In this document: piece after piece, positions 23,701-35,213 of the stretch | Layout: each line of letters starts with the position of its first letter | Numbering within the stretch: position 1 is the stretch's first letter | From: Limnomonas spitsbergensis | Lineage: Eukaryota > Chlorophyta > Chlorophyceae > Chlamydomonadales | Length of the DNA stretch: 64,000 nt | Direction of reading: 5' to 3' | NCBI GenBank assembly: GCA_037349105.1 | Contig: JAYJMM010000061.1 | Location: 124,001-188,000, forward strand | The notes under the pieces: generated by a model | The model's input: the letters and a program-made list of their open reading frames with translations, nothing else | The model's database searches: none | Told to the model about the DNA's origin: nothing | Program-made: the position numbers and the translations under genes

Positions 23701-26700
23701 GCAGGTTAACCAGCTCAAGGCGGCGCAGGTGGGCATCCAGCTTAACTCACCTACTAATAGGTAATCGCAACAGGTGATATCAGCAGGTAATTAAGTTACA
23801 TATGAATAGCTTATCAGGGCTCCCCATTGAAACCGATCAAGGCCAACCACCGCAGCCCAACCACCGCAGCCCTGCATAGGCCGCGGCTGAACCGCTCTCT
23901 GGAGGGAATGAGCAGAGCCTTGTGCTTTGGTGGCCTCCCGGTTTCAACAGCAGGTTGGATATGAGGAAGCTACTGAGCACAGACAGGGTCCTAGCCAGAT
24001 AGTGCATGTGTATGGGCCAGGCATTCCGAGGCAGATCCCGCTTTGCGGCACTTTGGATCCCAGACACAAATGTAATTCGCGAGGTTACAAAACTAGCGCC
24101 TCCACGCAGGTACACAGACCCTAAACTTGCCCGCCACGAAGTGGTGGAGCAGGTTTTGGGTTCCCTTAAGTTCAATTTGGGGGGCGCGATTAGGCAGTAT
24201 TTGTTCAGTTTAACCCTGGCTTTATCTATGTCCCTTATCCCCAAGGTCTGCCTGTTGCTGTGAGTTGTAGCGGTGCCAGGAAATACATGGGTCCTGGCCA
24301 GGCAGTACGATGGGCGCGACGAGGCACTACAGTACAGTTGAACCCTAGCTGTATCTGTGTTCCTTATGTACAGGACCTGCCTGAGGCTGAGAGTTGTAGC
24401 GGTGCCATGAAGTACATGGGTCCTGGACAGGCAGTACATGTTGTGTTCAAGCATTGCTCCATAATGTGGTTTTGCCTGCAGGGCCTGCCTGTCGCTTTAG
24501 AGTTGTAAATGTGTCAGGCAGTACATGGTGCCTGGACAGGCAGCACATACGTTAAACCATCGCTCGATCATTGTCCCTGGCCTGCAGGGCCTGCCTGTGG
24601 CTGAGAGTCGGACCGATGCGGCGGCTCGACGAGCTATCGGAAAGATTGCCAGCGTGCGTGGCACTGAGTCAGACAAGCAGGTGGCAAAACATAGACGATT
24701 GCGTTTTGATTTTTAAACCCCAAATCCCAATGATCAGGGAATGTGGAGCAAGGGTCATGTGTGGAATGTGGAAAGTTGCAGATCCCATGGGGGCCTGCCG
24801 CATTATTTTGCCACTGGTATAGCCGCTTTCCCAGGCTTTGGTGACCAGCTGACCATGGCCAAGGGAGAAACGTGCAACCTGGACCCCACTTAGACTGGCA
24901 GCTGCTGTGGTACTGCTTAAATCCATGACAGTACAAATCCCCTGAGAGCCCTCGACCATGTCATCCATATGGATGCTACTACAGACTGTCTAAACACTAA
25001 AACCTTAAACAGATATAAATGCAGCCCTGCCACTACCGTAGAACCACTTTAGCTCCGCTCGTAATTAAATAATTATTGGGGTGCGCGGACATGGCTGCGC
25101 GCTAATATTAATTCAAAAATTGTCGCTGCGCGGAGCGTCAGTAAGGTGCCCAAACAATTACTTTGGGGGTGCGCGGTATGAATTAAAAACAGCATTTTTT
25201 ACAAAATTATGCGCGCTAGCGCGCGACTGTTTAATTCGACATCCGTCCAGGCATCCTTGTCAAGTGTGCCAAAATAGCCCTGCATGGTAACACTACTGAT
25301 GACTCAGATGACTCCGGTACTGAAAGTGATACATTGACAGGGTCCGAACTGCAGACCTCAGGGTGGGCTGCTCAGTTACGTAGTACCACTGAGTCCCCCG
25401 GGCCCCAGTAGCCCCCACGTTTTCTGAGGCCAGGAATCGGCGGAGGAGGGGGATGGCGACGGTATGCGGATCCTGCTAGCATCAAACGAAGTTGTAACTG
25501 AGTTTGACTGTACTGGCTGAAAGTGCTGCGCGGACGAAAATTTTAATTATTTCCAGTGATGCGCGATGTTTAATTAAATTTTGTGCTGCGCGGCGTTAAA
25601 TTAAATTAAAATTTCGTCGCTGCGCGACCGTTTTTTAAATTCTTTTTGGGGTGCGCGGCCGAAAATTAAATTCTTTTTTTTTGGGGTGCGCGGAGCTTAA
25701 GTGGTTTTACGGTATATTCAGTCTAAACCCTCAAGCAACCCTACACATCTACCGGTATACCCTAAAACCCCTTAAACCCTTAACTATAAAATCATCAATG
25801 AAGATGTTATTACAGCAAGGCAGCAGAGCATGTTGCGAGCCCTACTTTGTCTGACAATGTGACCATGCTCATATGACCACGGGACCCCTGCCACATGTTG
25901 TGGGGCATGCATCGCTTGACCACGAGATTCAATGATCGTTCACAATCAGCACCTCCCCTGAGAGCCCTGGACCCTGCTATCCATGAAAGTGATATTGCAG
26001 CAACGTAGCAATAATCCCAACGTGCGCAAAATGAGGTACCCTCTGGTTTCCCAGGCAGGACCCGCATCGTGCGCTTGGGGCAAGGCCGCTTGGGCTGCCC
26101 CCCCTGTTTCCCAGGAGGGTGAGCGCTTTGTGGTGCATAGCTTGATTGCGGGACCGTGCTCCTACTCCTAGCCCTGCACCGAGCTGATCAGTAGGCAGGC
26201 AGGGGGGATGGCCATGAGGGGGCGCCTGCTTTCAGAGCCTTACCTTAAAGAACATGGTCTGAGCCTGTGAACCCAATATGTGATTTTTGAATGTTCCTTA
26301 AACCCTCGTGGGATCAGCCTGTACCCCCTTACCTCACGCCACCAGGTGACTGAACTGGCTGCTGCAAGGCACGAGCTGGAGGGCTTGCGCCTCAAGTTTG
26401 ACGCCTCCCTCAGTAGGCGCAAGGTGAGGAACTGGTTGAAGGAGCAGGCACTTGGTGGATAAGTGGATCAGGAGGCATGCACCTGGCAGGTCAGTAGTTG
26501 TCCCATGCACTAGTCCCCATGCACGAGCCCCCGTGCGCTAGTCCCCATGCGCTAGTCCCCATGCACTAGTCCATGTGCGCTAGTCCCCATGCACTAGTCC
26601 CCATGCGCTAGTCCTCACGCGGTAATCCCCATGCGCTAGGCCCTATGCGCTCATCCCCATCCACTAGTCCTCATGCACTCGTCCCCATGCACTAGCCCCC

Positions 26701-29700
26701 ACGCACTAGTCCCCATGCACTAGCCCCCATGCGCTAGTCCCCATGCGCTAGTCCTCACGCGGTAATCCCCATGCGCTAGGCCCTATGCGCTCATCCCCAT
26801 GCGGTAGTCCCCATGCGGTAGTCCCAATGCGCTAGTCCCCATGCGCTAGTCCCCGCGCTGTAGTCCCCATGCGCTAGTCCCCATGTGCAAGGCCCCTCCC
26901 CATGCAGTATGCCCTTGTGCCCTGCTGGCTACAAGGCATGTATGCGGCTCGACTAGCCTCTCATGCAAATTATGCTCCCGGGCCAGGTTCTTGAGAGCGA
27001 GCTGGCCGCTCAGTGGGACAACATGGTCGACGTGCGAGACAAGACGCGGAACGACGACCGGCTGATTGGGGTGCTGAGGTACGGCCTGATGGTGGTGGGA
27101 TTTGCTTGCATTCGGTGGTTCCTTCAGTGTTTAGGGTTTGGCCTGAATGCATTGGCGAAAGCCGGACAAAAGGAACTAGGCTATTTCTCAGCATGGGAAG
27201 AACTTGCAGCACTTACTCAAAACATCCTGGGCATGAAATATTGGGTATGAAATTATGAGTGTGAAATCTTGGGTCAAATCTGTGGTGTAAGATTTTGGGT
27301 TTGAAATCTTCTGTGTGGAATTTTTTGTTTGATATTTTTGGTATCAGTCATACTGCGGTATGAAATCTTGGGTAAGAAATTAAATGCAGCCTTCAGATCA
27401 TTGCTCAGTCTTCAAACAAATACCAGGGGATGATACCGGCAGGTTATATAGAATAAAAAACATTGTTTAGTGGCGCTGCTCCCCTGGCGTCGCTGGTCTC
27501 TGACCTCCAAACCCTGCCTGGCCCTGGGCGCTGACACTGCCATTGCTAAATCCCTTCACTCAGCCCCTGGGCCTCGTGATTCTGACCCGGTTGTAACCAG
27601 GTTCAGTTTTAGCTTGTTCACCATGAAGTATAAGCCCTAACACTCTTGACCGCGTGACCCTGGCCCGGTTGCTGCTGGGTTAAGGGTTTATTTATTTTGT
27701 TCACCACTCACCGTAAGCCCCTTGACCGGTTGACCCGATCAGTTACTAATTTCAGTTTCTAGTTGTTCACCATGAATTATATACCCTTTGCTACTCAGCC
27801 TCGTGACCCTGACCAGGCAGCTTCCAGTTTGAGTTTTTAGTTTGTTAATCACGAACTGTAACTCTGGAAGTGCTCAGCCCCTTGACTGGTTGACCCTGAC
27901 TCGGTTGCTTCCAGGGCCGAGGTGGCAGCACTCCAGCACGCAGCGACCAGAGGCGTTCCTTAGCCCCCGCAAGCAGCAGGAGAGCGTGCGGCTAATCCTG
28001 GGACATCTGCAAACGCTGAGTCCAGCAGGTGGGGTGAAGTTGCGAAATGCATTCTGTGTTGCTACCAGTGGTGGGCGATTACGCCGCCGGGGGTAAAAAT
28101 CGTTAAACAACGTTAAAATAAAACTTTGACGGTTTCACAAACCGTACATGTGTGGAGTCCCTCCCGTGTGAACATGAGGCCCATGATCGACTCAGCAGCC
28201 ACAAACGATGGCAAATCTTGTGGCAAAAACGAAGCACAAGCCAAGCCTAATTCAGAAGCGCTTTCGAAGCTAGACAACAAGAATAGGAGGCATCCGATGA
28301 CAGAAAGTCTGGCCGGGGACCCAGCCCACTGGGCCCAAGGGATGTGGTGGTCTGGCCTGTGGGAGTGGGAGTGTGGGTGTCTGGCCTGTGGGAGTGGGAG
28401 TATGGGGGTCTGGCCTGTGGGAGTGGGAGTGGGGGGGTCTGGCCTGTGGGATTGGGGATGTGGGGGTCTGGCCTGTGGGAGTGGGAATGTGGGGTCTGGC
28501 CTGTGGGAGTGAGAGTGTGGGGGTCTGGCCTGTGGGAGTGGGTGTGTGGGGGTCTGGCCTGTGGGAGTGGGTGTGTGGGGGTCTGGCCTGTGGGAGTGGG
28601 TGTATGGGGGTCTGGCCTGTGGGAGTGGGTGTGTGGGGGTCTGGTCTGTGGGAGTGGGGATGTGGGGATATGGGGGTCTGGCCTGTGGGAGTGGGGATGT
28701 GGGGATCTGGCCTGCGGGAGTAGGGATGTGGGGGTCTGGCCTGTGGGAGTGGGTGTGTGGGGGTCTGGCCTGTGGGACTGGGGATATGGAGGTCTGGCCT
28801 GTGGCAGTGGGGATATGGGGGCCTGGCCTGTGGGAGTGGGGATGTGGGGGTCTGGCTTGTGGGAGTGGGTGTGGGGGGGTCTTGCTTGTGGGAGTGAGAG
28901 TGTGGGGGCCTGGCCTGTGGGAGTGGGGATGTGGGGGTCTGGCCAGTGGGAGTGGGGATGTGGGGGTCTGGCCTGTGGGAGTGGGGATGTGGGGGTCTGG
29001 CTTGTGGGAGTGGGGATGTGGGGGTCTGGCTTGTGGGAGTGGGGATGTGGGGGTCTGGCCTGTGGGAGTGGGTGTGTGGGGGTCTGGCCTGTGGGAGTGG
29101 GTGTGTGGGGGTCTGGCCTGTGGGTGTGGTGATATGGGGGTCTGGCTTGTGGGAGTGGGGATGTGGGGGTCTGGCCAGTGGGAGTGGGGATGTGGGGGTC
29201 TGGCCTGTGGGAGTGGGTTTGTGGGGGTCTGGCCTGTGGGAGTGGGTGTATGGGGGTCTGGCCTGTAGGAGTAGGGGTGTGGAGGTCTGGCCTGTGAGAG
29301 TGGTGATATGGGGGTCAGGCCTGTGGGAGTGAGTGTGCGGGGGTCTGGCCTGTGGGGTGAGTGTGTGGGGGTCTGGCCTGTGGGACTGGGGATATGGAGG
29401 TCTGGCCTGTGGGAGTGGGGATGTGGGGGCCTTGCCTGTGGGAGTGGGTGTGTGGGGGTCGGGCTTGTGGGAGTGGGTGTGTGGGGGTCTGGCTTGTGGG
29501 AGTGAGAGTGTGGGGGTCTGGCCTGTGGGAATGGGGATGTGGGATGTAATTGTACGGTTGGACGGCCGTGTGCTGTACGCGGAGCGACTATTCCTCAACG
29601 GTATTTCTGACAGGGCGTCCCAGCTCCGCTCGCAAGCCCGCTAGGTATTCGTCCAGTCGTCAGGGCAAGGCACTCACACATTAGGAATGCACCATCCACA

Positions 29701-31257
29701 CTGGGGCGTGTTGCAATCTCTCACTGATGTCAAGTTGCGGAGAGCTTCATGCCCTATTGAAATGTAAACAATCTTGAGTGGGTAAAGATGGCCTTGATTC
29801 GCATACTGGTGTTGTCCTCCATGCATGGGCAGCATGGCCTGGCTATAAACCCTATCTATTTAATCTGTACGACTGCACAGCGTGCATGACCCTCTACGAG
29901 CCTGCGCCAAAAACTGGACTAAACTGAACTATTCCCCTGAGCCTGCACCACCTTGCTTCTGCTTTGTTCCTCGCACTTCTTTGTTTAAACCCACCTCCGC
30001 TCCAACATCAGCAATTTACAACGTGAAACAAAACGTAATTACACCGCAACCGTAAATTGCCCAACACTGGTTGTTCCAGGGAGGCGAGGGGGAACCTACC
30101 GAGCTAGAGCCAGGTATTTTGTGGTGTTCCCCTGCACCTGACTGGCTGGGCAGATGCTCTCCTCTAGCTTGCAGGCTGGGCAGATGCTCTTCTTTAAGGC
30201 TGCTGGGCAGGTGCAGGAATGGGGTAAGGAACGGCCTGTGTGAGATCCGCCAGCCATAAATTAACAACAGGTTATCAGCAAAGGCTCTGAATCCAGGTGC
30301 CTCGTACCGTATGCCGCTGATTGCTACCTGCCATCTTCTTTTCCCCACCTTCAAGTGCATATATTTGCGAGGCCTTGCACTGACGATGTTTCAGTCTATC
30401 CTTATATCTTCAACCCTCTATATACCACTGTTAAACAGCCACTTCCCACCATGTCTCCCTAGGAGCACAGCGACCCCCATGCAGAATACAGCCATGCAGT
30501 CCACTGCAGGCCCTCCCTTGCACTAATGATGTTCAATTTATCCCTAAATCTTCAACCCTCCCTCCCATATATGATATATCACTGGCAAGTAGCCACTTCC
30601 CACCATGACCACATTTCATCCCTGCCACACAGAGATCCCCATGCAGAACCCAGCCATGCAGTCCACCGCAGGCCCTACCTTGTAGCCGAGCTTACCTGTT
30701 TTTCTTTCTTGCTGCCCGACTCAATTGTCAACCCATCTTGCTACGTGGCTGGATGTTTTCATCCCTGCCACACAGAGATCGCCATGCAGAACCCAGCCAT
30801 GCAGTCCACCGCAGGCCCTACCTTGTAGCCGAGCTTACCTGTTTTTCTTTCTTGCTGCCCGACTCAATTGTCAACCCATCTTGCTACGTGGCTGGATGTT
30901 TTCATCCCTGCCACACAGAGATCGCCATGCAGAACCCAGCCATGCAGTCCACCGCAGGCCCTACCTTGTAGCCGAGCTTACCTGTTTTTCTTTCTTGCTG
31001 CCCGACTCAATTGTCAACCCATCTTGCTACGTGGCTGGATGTTTTCATCCCTGCCACACAGAGATCGCCATGCAGAACCCAGCCATGCAGTCCACCGCAG
31101 GCCCTACCTTGTAGCCGAGCTTACCTGTTTTTCTTTCTTGCTGCCCGACTCAATTGTCAACCCATCTTGCTACGTGGCTGGATGTTTTCATCCCTGCCAC
31201 ACAGAGATCGCCATGCAGAACCCAGCCATGCAGTCCACCGCAGGCCCTACCTTGTAG
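17703..31257 (+). CDS. Coiled-coil protein gene, many short exons, 5' end not located
   Basis: I do not recognise a family. Supported exons with AG/GT borders: 17703-17855 (PPLEQQCIDLRDTLQQRDAE), 18465-18602 (LRSVSLALEKEKLRASRLQS), 20144-20274, 21661-21714 (AEVKKLHRLLLRE), 23615-23728 (ending REQVNQLKAAQ), 24588-24680, 26346-26423 (VTELAAARHELEGLRLKF), 26987-27078 (VLESELAAQWDNMVDVRDKT) and 27915 to ~28020. Six of these are whole multiples of three. Heptad-like Leu/Glu/Gln/Arg text points to a rod-like cytoskeletal, flagellar or Golgi protein; the cell location cannot be told. The terminal exon probably encodes MQNPAMQSTAGPTL-stop, which is present in five tandem copies (30640-31257). Weak points: the phase between 20274 and 21661 does not match, the 27915 exon needs a frame change, and no start codon is placed. 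This may be two genes. Confidence 0.6.
18679..19166 (+). repeat. Three degenerate duplicates of the 18465-18602 exon
   Basis: Copies at about 18679-18794, 18878-18945 and 19090-19166 repeat TGTGCGTCTAGGCTGCAGTC, ACAGACTCAAAAGAACCTG and GGATCCTGAGGTGGG from the real exon, including its donor. The first copy stays open across CAGACTCAAAAGAACCTGCA and could serve as an alternative exon. The spacing is about 200 bases. Confidence 0.8.
19601..19684 (+). mobile_element. Dispersed repeat Y, copy 1 (possible LINE 3' end)
   Basis: The ~84-bp sequence runs GTAACGGCGCGGATGTGGCT, TCGGCCCAGGCTGCGCTG, then CACGGGGCGTAGCTTTCTTT. It recurs at 21083-21165 and at 40384-40468; the last copy lies directly 3' of a reverse-transcriptase C-terminal remnant. 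The three copies may therefore be 3' tails of 5'-truncated non-LTR elements. Confidence 0.7.
21083..21165 (+). mobile_element. Dispersed repeat Y, copy 2
   Basis: Diverged copy of the 19601 element: GGTGCAGATGTGGCTGCGGC, GGGCTGCGCTGTTCCC, then GGAGGGCGTAATTTTCTTTA. It is intronic in the coiled-coil gene. Confidence 0.65.
21500..21660 (+). pseudogene. Two decayed copies of the 21661 exon and its acceptor
   Basis: TTCAGG.CCCCCCCCTAGAG followed by TGGAAGTGAAGTACGAT (about 21500-21540), and ACATCCAGGCTACCTC followed by TGTGGAAGCAAAGTATGAT (about 21590-21620), both resemble the real acceptor and exon (ACATCCAG, then GATGCAGAGGTGAAGAAG). The intervals are about 60-90 bases with C-rich spacers. Confidence 0.55.
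21758..23148. repeat. 35-bp minisatellite, 40 copies
   Basis: The unit is GTGAACGGAATGCCACTGTC then TCTCCAGCTCGAGGT. Two positions vary: GGTGTGAA or GGTTTGAA, and TGCCACTG or TGTCACTG. Because 35 is not a multiple of three and the minus-strand unit has no stop in any frame, long minus-strand frames arise; they are artefacts. Each unit carries TGTCTCTCCAG, a 3' splice-site look-alike in the gene's sense. Confidence 0.97.
24240..24587 (+). repeat. Three ~112-bp copies upstream of exon 24588-24680
   Basis: Copies begin near 24244, 24371 and 24480 with (A/G)GGxCTGCCTGxxGCT, matching the start of the real exon (CAGGGCCTGCCTGTGGCTGA). Each continues with TACATGGGTCCTGGCCAGGC or a near match. The copies have lost the downstream coding half. 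Confidence 0.8.
25034..25714. mobile_element. 681-bp element with 25-bp terminal inverted repeats
   Basis: The left end is TACCGTAGAACCACTTTAGC then TCCGC. The reverse complement of the right end is TACCGTAAAACCACTTAAGC then TCCGC (23 of 25 identical). Inside both ends lie AT-rich stretches studded with GGGGTGCGCGG or GCTGCGCGG motifs (near 25078, 25165, 25648 and 25682), which look like subterminal binding repeats. The middle (25225-25500) is GC-normal and has no convincing ORF. This fits a non-autonomous DNA transposon. No target-site duplication is evident. Confidence 0.8.
26500..26890. repeat. 14-bp array CTAGTCCCCATGCG, ~27 copies
   Basis: Degenerate tandem array with CACTAGTCCCCATGC and GGTAATCCCC variants. 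It lies in the intron between exons 26346-26423 and 26987-27078. Confidence 0.9.
28340..29548. repeat. 29-bp G-rich minisatellite, ~41 copies
   Basis: The unit is GGGGGTCTGGCCTGTGGGAG followed by TGGGGATGT or a near variant. Trp/Gly/Val frames on plus and Pro/His/Ser/Gln frames on minus are repeat by-products; the 442-codon minus frame is not counted as a gene. A short open stretch follows (about 29555-29640, LDGRVLYAERLFLNGISDRA) and could be an exon of the coiled-coil gene. Confidence 0.95.
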
Positions 31258-31330
31258 CCGAGCTTACCTGTTTTTCTTTCTTGCTGCCCGACTCAATTGT
31301 CAACCCATCTTGCTACGTGGCTGGATGTTT
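30463..31330 (+). repeat. 143-bp tandem array carrying repeated terminal exons
   Basis: Near-identical 143-bp units hold a 3' splice-like CTGCCACACAG, a short frame ending AMQSTAGPTL-stop, and an intron-like tail. Starts of the AGATCGCC word fall at about 30641, 30781, 30924, 31067 and 31210. An older copy (30463-30526) encodes NTAMQSTAGPPLH-stop after CTCCCTAG. All units keep the frame and stop. Confidence 0.9.
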
Positions 31331-31534
31331 TCCCCCATGTTCCTGAATTGCAGCATGGCAGGCTAACGGAGGTCAAAAGTGCTAGGTGCCAGATCAGACT
31401 CATGACTGCTGCAGAAAATGACAAGCGACAGTGGTGGGGGCGTTAGCATCAGTAAAAAGACATGGCAACGGGCGGGCAGTTTAAAGCTGCTGGCTAACGT
31501 GAGTGGTTCCCAAGGGACCATTACCCTTACCCGT

Positions 31535-32165
31535 GTTTTGACGCGGCATTTCCTGCCGCACTGTCGGTAAGGGGGGAAATGATTAAGCAGGGAAGGGGGG
31601 GGACCGGCCTACGAGGAACGGCGCTCGAGGTAAAGCCTTCCCGGCGTACGAGGACCATGCAAAATCGCTGCAAGACTGGACCCATAAGATTAAGCAGTAA
31701 GGGGGGTAGAAACATGCAGAGGATTGCTCAATACTCTATGCTCAATAAAACTGCTTGCTTTGCTAGGGGAAAGCAAACAGTTTTTAATAGCTATTTTATA
31801 AGCTGTATTTTTAAGCTGTTTATGTTTTTTTTACCGCTTCGCTGCCTTGGATAAGTCTTAAAGACTTTTTATGGCCAGAAAAAAAGTTTCTTTTTTATTT
31901 GAGCAGTACAAGATTTTAAATGGTCTGCTTGATACCAACCATGCAAAAAAAAACTTACTGCTTAATCGAAGATTTTGAAAGACTGGGTCCCCAGCAAAGC
32001 CTTGCCATAAGATTTTGCATGGAGGGTCCCCCCCCTTATTAAGATTTTGCATAATTTTAGGGGGTCTTGCCATAAGATTTTGCATGGTCAATCGCTTAGC
32101 GTAGCGCTACCCCCAAACAAGATTGGGACAAGCAGACCATTAACGATTCATTTTTAAATTTCATT
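31535..32165. other. AT-rich island, possibly organelle-derived (NUPT/NUMT-like)
   Basis: Composition drops sharply to AT-rich text with repeated CATAAGATTTTGCATGG in both orientations (31650, 31940, 32005, 32035, 32068), GCTTCGCTGCCTTGG and CGCTTAGCGTAGCGCTACC words. Such short inverted, GC-clustered repeats in AT-rich spacer are typical of volvocalean organelle intergenic DNA. No organelle gene is recognisable. This is inference from composition only. Confidence 0.45.
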
Positions 32166-33850
32166 TTTTAATTGTGCCTGGGCAGCGGGCCTGAGGGCCC
32201 GATTTTATCTGTATTCCCTGCTCCTCCTCCCGCTATACCTGCAGCTGTTGTACATGCTGATGTTGCTGTAGAGGCTGTTGCTGCTGCTGTCGAGACTACT
32301 TTACCAGCAATTGAGGCGACATCCTAGAACAAGTCACGAATCCTATCCCCTGATCACCTGATGAGTCCCTGGCGAAGCGACCCAATTCAGTTTGAGGGGG
32401 TGCTGGGCGAGGACTTCATGATCTCTAGCCAGGTTGAGTAGGGTGGGTTTAGGGGTGAGGGTTTAGGGTAAATGGGTGACCGATATCCCAGACTGGATCC
32501 CATGTCTGCTTCCTGTTTTCTTGTTTGGACATTTGATATTTGATAACTAGCTAGATTGATTGATACCAAGAGACGTGCATTGATGAGCTGATGGGATTAG
32601 ACCCCTTTGGTGCCCGTCTACCCGATAATTATTTGCTTGACTGAGAAAATCAGGTTTCACTGGGTTCCGGAGGCACGAGGGTGGGTTGTTTGTCAGCCAG
32701 GGGATTGTTTCACTTTTTTTTCATGATGAGGGGGGTGACTTTTGTTTGCCCCCCTTTGGACCAGGGCTTCCTCTTTTTTCCATTTTCCCAGCCACTCCAG
32801 TCGCAAAGTTAGGTTAATCTCAATTATGCATATCTGTGTGATTTTATTACTTTATAGATACCGGTTGTCCGGTACCACACTTTCATGTAGGTAACCGTTA
32901 TTTGACCCCAGCCACCGCCGAGGACTGAATACGGGCTTCCCATTTGTTTGTCATGTCTTCAGTCAACAGCAGGCCAAGAGCCAGGGTGATTACGCCCATC
33001 CCTTGTGGTAGCCAGGTATTCACTGGCATGAAAATTAATTCGTTATTATTATCTGAAACTGTGAGTGGTCGGCCTCAACGTATTTGGCTTGGTAAGCCAA
33101 ATGCAGAGGCCATCAAATCAATTAATCAATTCAATTCTGTTACACAGTCCTCTGAGCCGTGCTCGAACGGCTCGGCCGAATGGGCGCCCTGGGACTGCCT
33201 GGCTGGTCGAAGCCATCTAAGTTTACCTGAGTGGCTGTCGGTTAATTGATTTGGGTCCATGCCATTACACCTCTGGGACCTGATCAAAAAAGGCGCGGCC
33301 GCTTATGTCTGGTTGGGAGAAAATAAACTCGAGGCCGGAGGAAAGAGAGGAAAAGTGATAAACATACACAGGAGGACTAGTAAGGATCACACTCCCCCCA
33401 GAACATTCATTTGTAACAGGGAAGGCCATCAGAAGATTCACGAAGGTGAACCAGTCCCTTTAGATTCTAGCCTTGAACAAGTCAAAAGAAATGAGGGCGC
33501 GCTAGGAGGATGCAAATGACGGACATAGAGGAAGAGTCCCCTCCCATCCAAGGGACAACAAGTAATGCAAGTATTGTGTGCATGATTAGACCCTTCATGT
33601 GTGCATGATTAGACCCTTCATGTGTGCATGATTGGACCCCTAGCATGACTGATGGATGGCGTGCGCGGTGGTGCAAAGGCACCTTTGGTAATGCTACTCT
33701 AATGTGACGCAGTGCATTTGTGTTGAATGCAGAGCAGTCTTACTATGTCAGACCCACCTGCTTAGATCAACTAAACCATCCCATGCACAGTAGCACACAC
33801 GTACTTACTAGGGTTTAGTCGGCCCCGGCTTCGACTACCGGTACCTCGAG
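32166..33850. other. Repeat-derived region, no confident gene
   Basis: It contains a short Ala/Val-rich frame (about 32213-32326, AAVVHADVAVEAVAAAVETT before a stop), an open stretch at 32360-32435, and two diverged Z repeats. Nothing is recognisable. Confidence 0.35.
33136..33304 (-). repeat. Two diverged Z repeats in tandem
   Basis: 33136-33189 (plus text TGCTCGAACGGCTCGGCCGA, ATGGGCGCC) and 33252-33304 (CATTACACCTCTGGGACCTG, AAGGCGCGGCCGC) match the reverse complement of Z. Both are more diverged than the other copies. Confidence 0.6.
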
Positions 33851-33867
33851 CGAGTCCGTCCTCACCA

Positions 33868-34078
33868 GGTGCTCCTCACTGACGGTTTGTTCGGCAGCCG
33901 GCAGTGCCTTATCTTGAGCGTCTATCATGCCTTTACCTCATATCCAGCCACGCTTTATCAATTTTATTCCAGTGGCAAGATACCCCTGGTGACAAAGGCC
34001 CGAGCCCAGAAGATTTGGAACTGCACTGTCCACATCAGCAAATTGTACAGCAAGCCTGGTTTGCCTGTGAGGGTTTAA
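33868..34078 (+). CDS. Short open frame, unknown
   Basis: A ~69-codon frame including YHAFTSYPATLYQFYSSGK and KARAQKIWNCTVHISKLYSK to a stop. It looks compositionally protein-like, but no family is recognised and the start is not an ATG in good context. It could be an exon or a transposon remnant between inward-facing Z copies. Confidence 0.25.
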
Positions 34079-35213
34079 GGTTTAGAGAAACCTCCCGAGA
34101 TACTAGCCGAGATGAAAGAGTCTTCAACGTGACAAATTCTTATATACCAAAGCATTGTATACAATTGAAGCAGACACATACCTGCCTTCAATACACAGTG
34201 TTTATTTCCTCTAGCTAACAATGCTCTACTCCTGTTTGACTTGGCTTTTTGGCAGCTCGAACTCAACCTTTAAGCCCCACAGTCATGATCGCGTAGATTT
34301 GATGGCATGTTATGATCAGCATTGGAACGGTGAGGTCAATCAATGCAAGGAACCTGTGCAGCACATATAATGACTGGATCATGTGCCATCTTCTCCAATC
34401 CTGCCATCTTCTCGACCCCTTCAGTTCTCGCATTCTGTTCATGTTTGATACCGTATCCAAGCTTCATGTTTTTTTGATTGATGCTTTGCTCGTGCCGCCC
34501 AGTGGATGCAGTGGATATCCAAGCAAGCATCATCAAGCAAACGACATGAAGCTTGCTTGGATATCAACAATGAACAAGCAACGGCACGGTCGGGGTCGAT
34601 AGGAAATCACTCGATTCGATGTGCGTCTGCTTAATTGAGTAATGTGACCATGTGTGTCGCCCCCAACATGACACTGCTGCTGCTCAGGAGTAAGCTCTCG
34701 AGCAGACGACGACGTTGGCACCGTCAAGCGGCCGCGAGACACGACACTCCTTGAGCAACCTGCTGGGCATGATATGGGTAAGGGTGATTGATTGCGGGGA
34801 TGGGAGGCAGCCAAAGTCGCTCGATTCCTGTCATCCTAGAGCTAGGAGCAAGCCATCAAACACGATGATACTGATCTCACCAAGATGGAAAGCAGATACC
34901 CATCTTGGTTAGATCAGCTGAGGCAGCGGACCCTTGTCAGCAATTGGTCCGCAGGCGAGGTATCCCCCCGCCCGTCGTCGCGATCGATCCGATGCGAGCC
35001 ACTGAGTCAATGTATTGAATCATTGAATGTACCAGTATCACTCATGTGGGATCATGGACTCAGCAGGCAGGCAGTTCATTCATTCATTCTGAACTAATAG
35101 CATTCGTTGTTGTCTCGCCTACCAGTGATGAATAATATCTGCTTATCGGCGCTGGCTGTCTGAGCTTCCTATCTAATCATTTCAAATCGCGTATTTGCCT
35201 GCCTTCAGGCGTA

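Noticed and set aside
28270..29598. 442-codon minus-strand Pro/His/Gln frame and 262-codon plus-strand Trp/Gly frame
   Set aside because: Both are by-products of a 29-bp minisatellite without stops; no single-copy protein text flanks them in phase.
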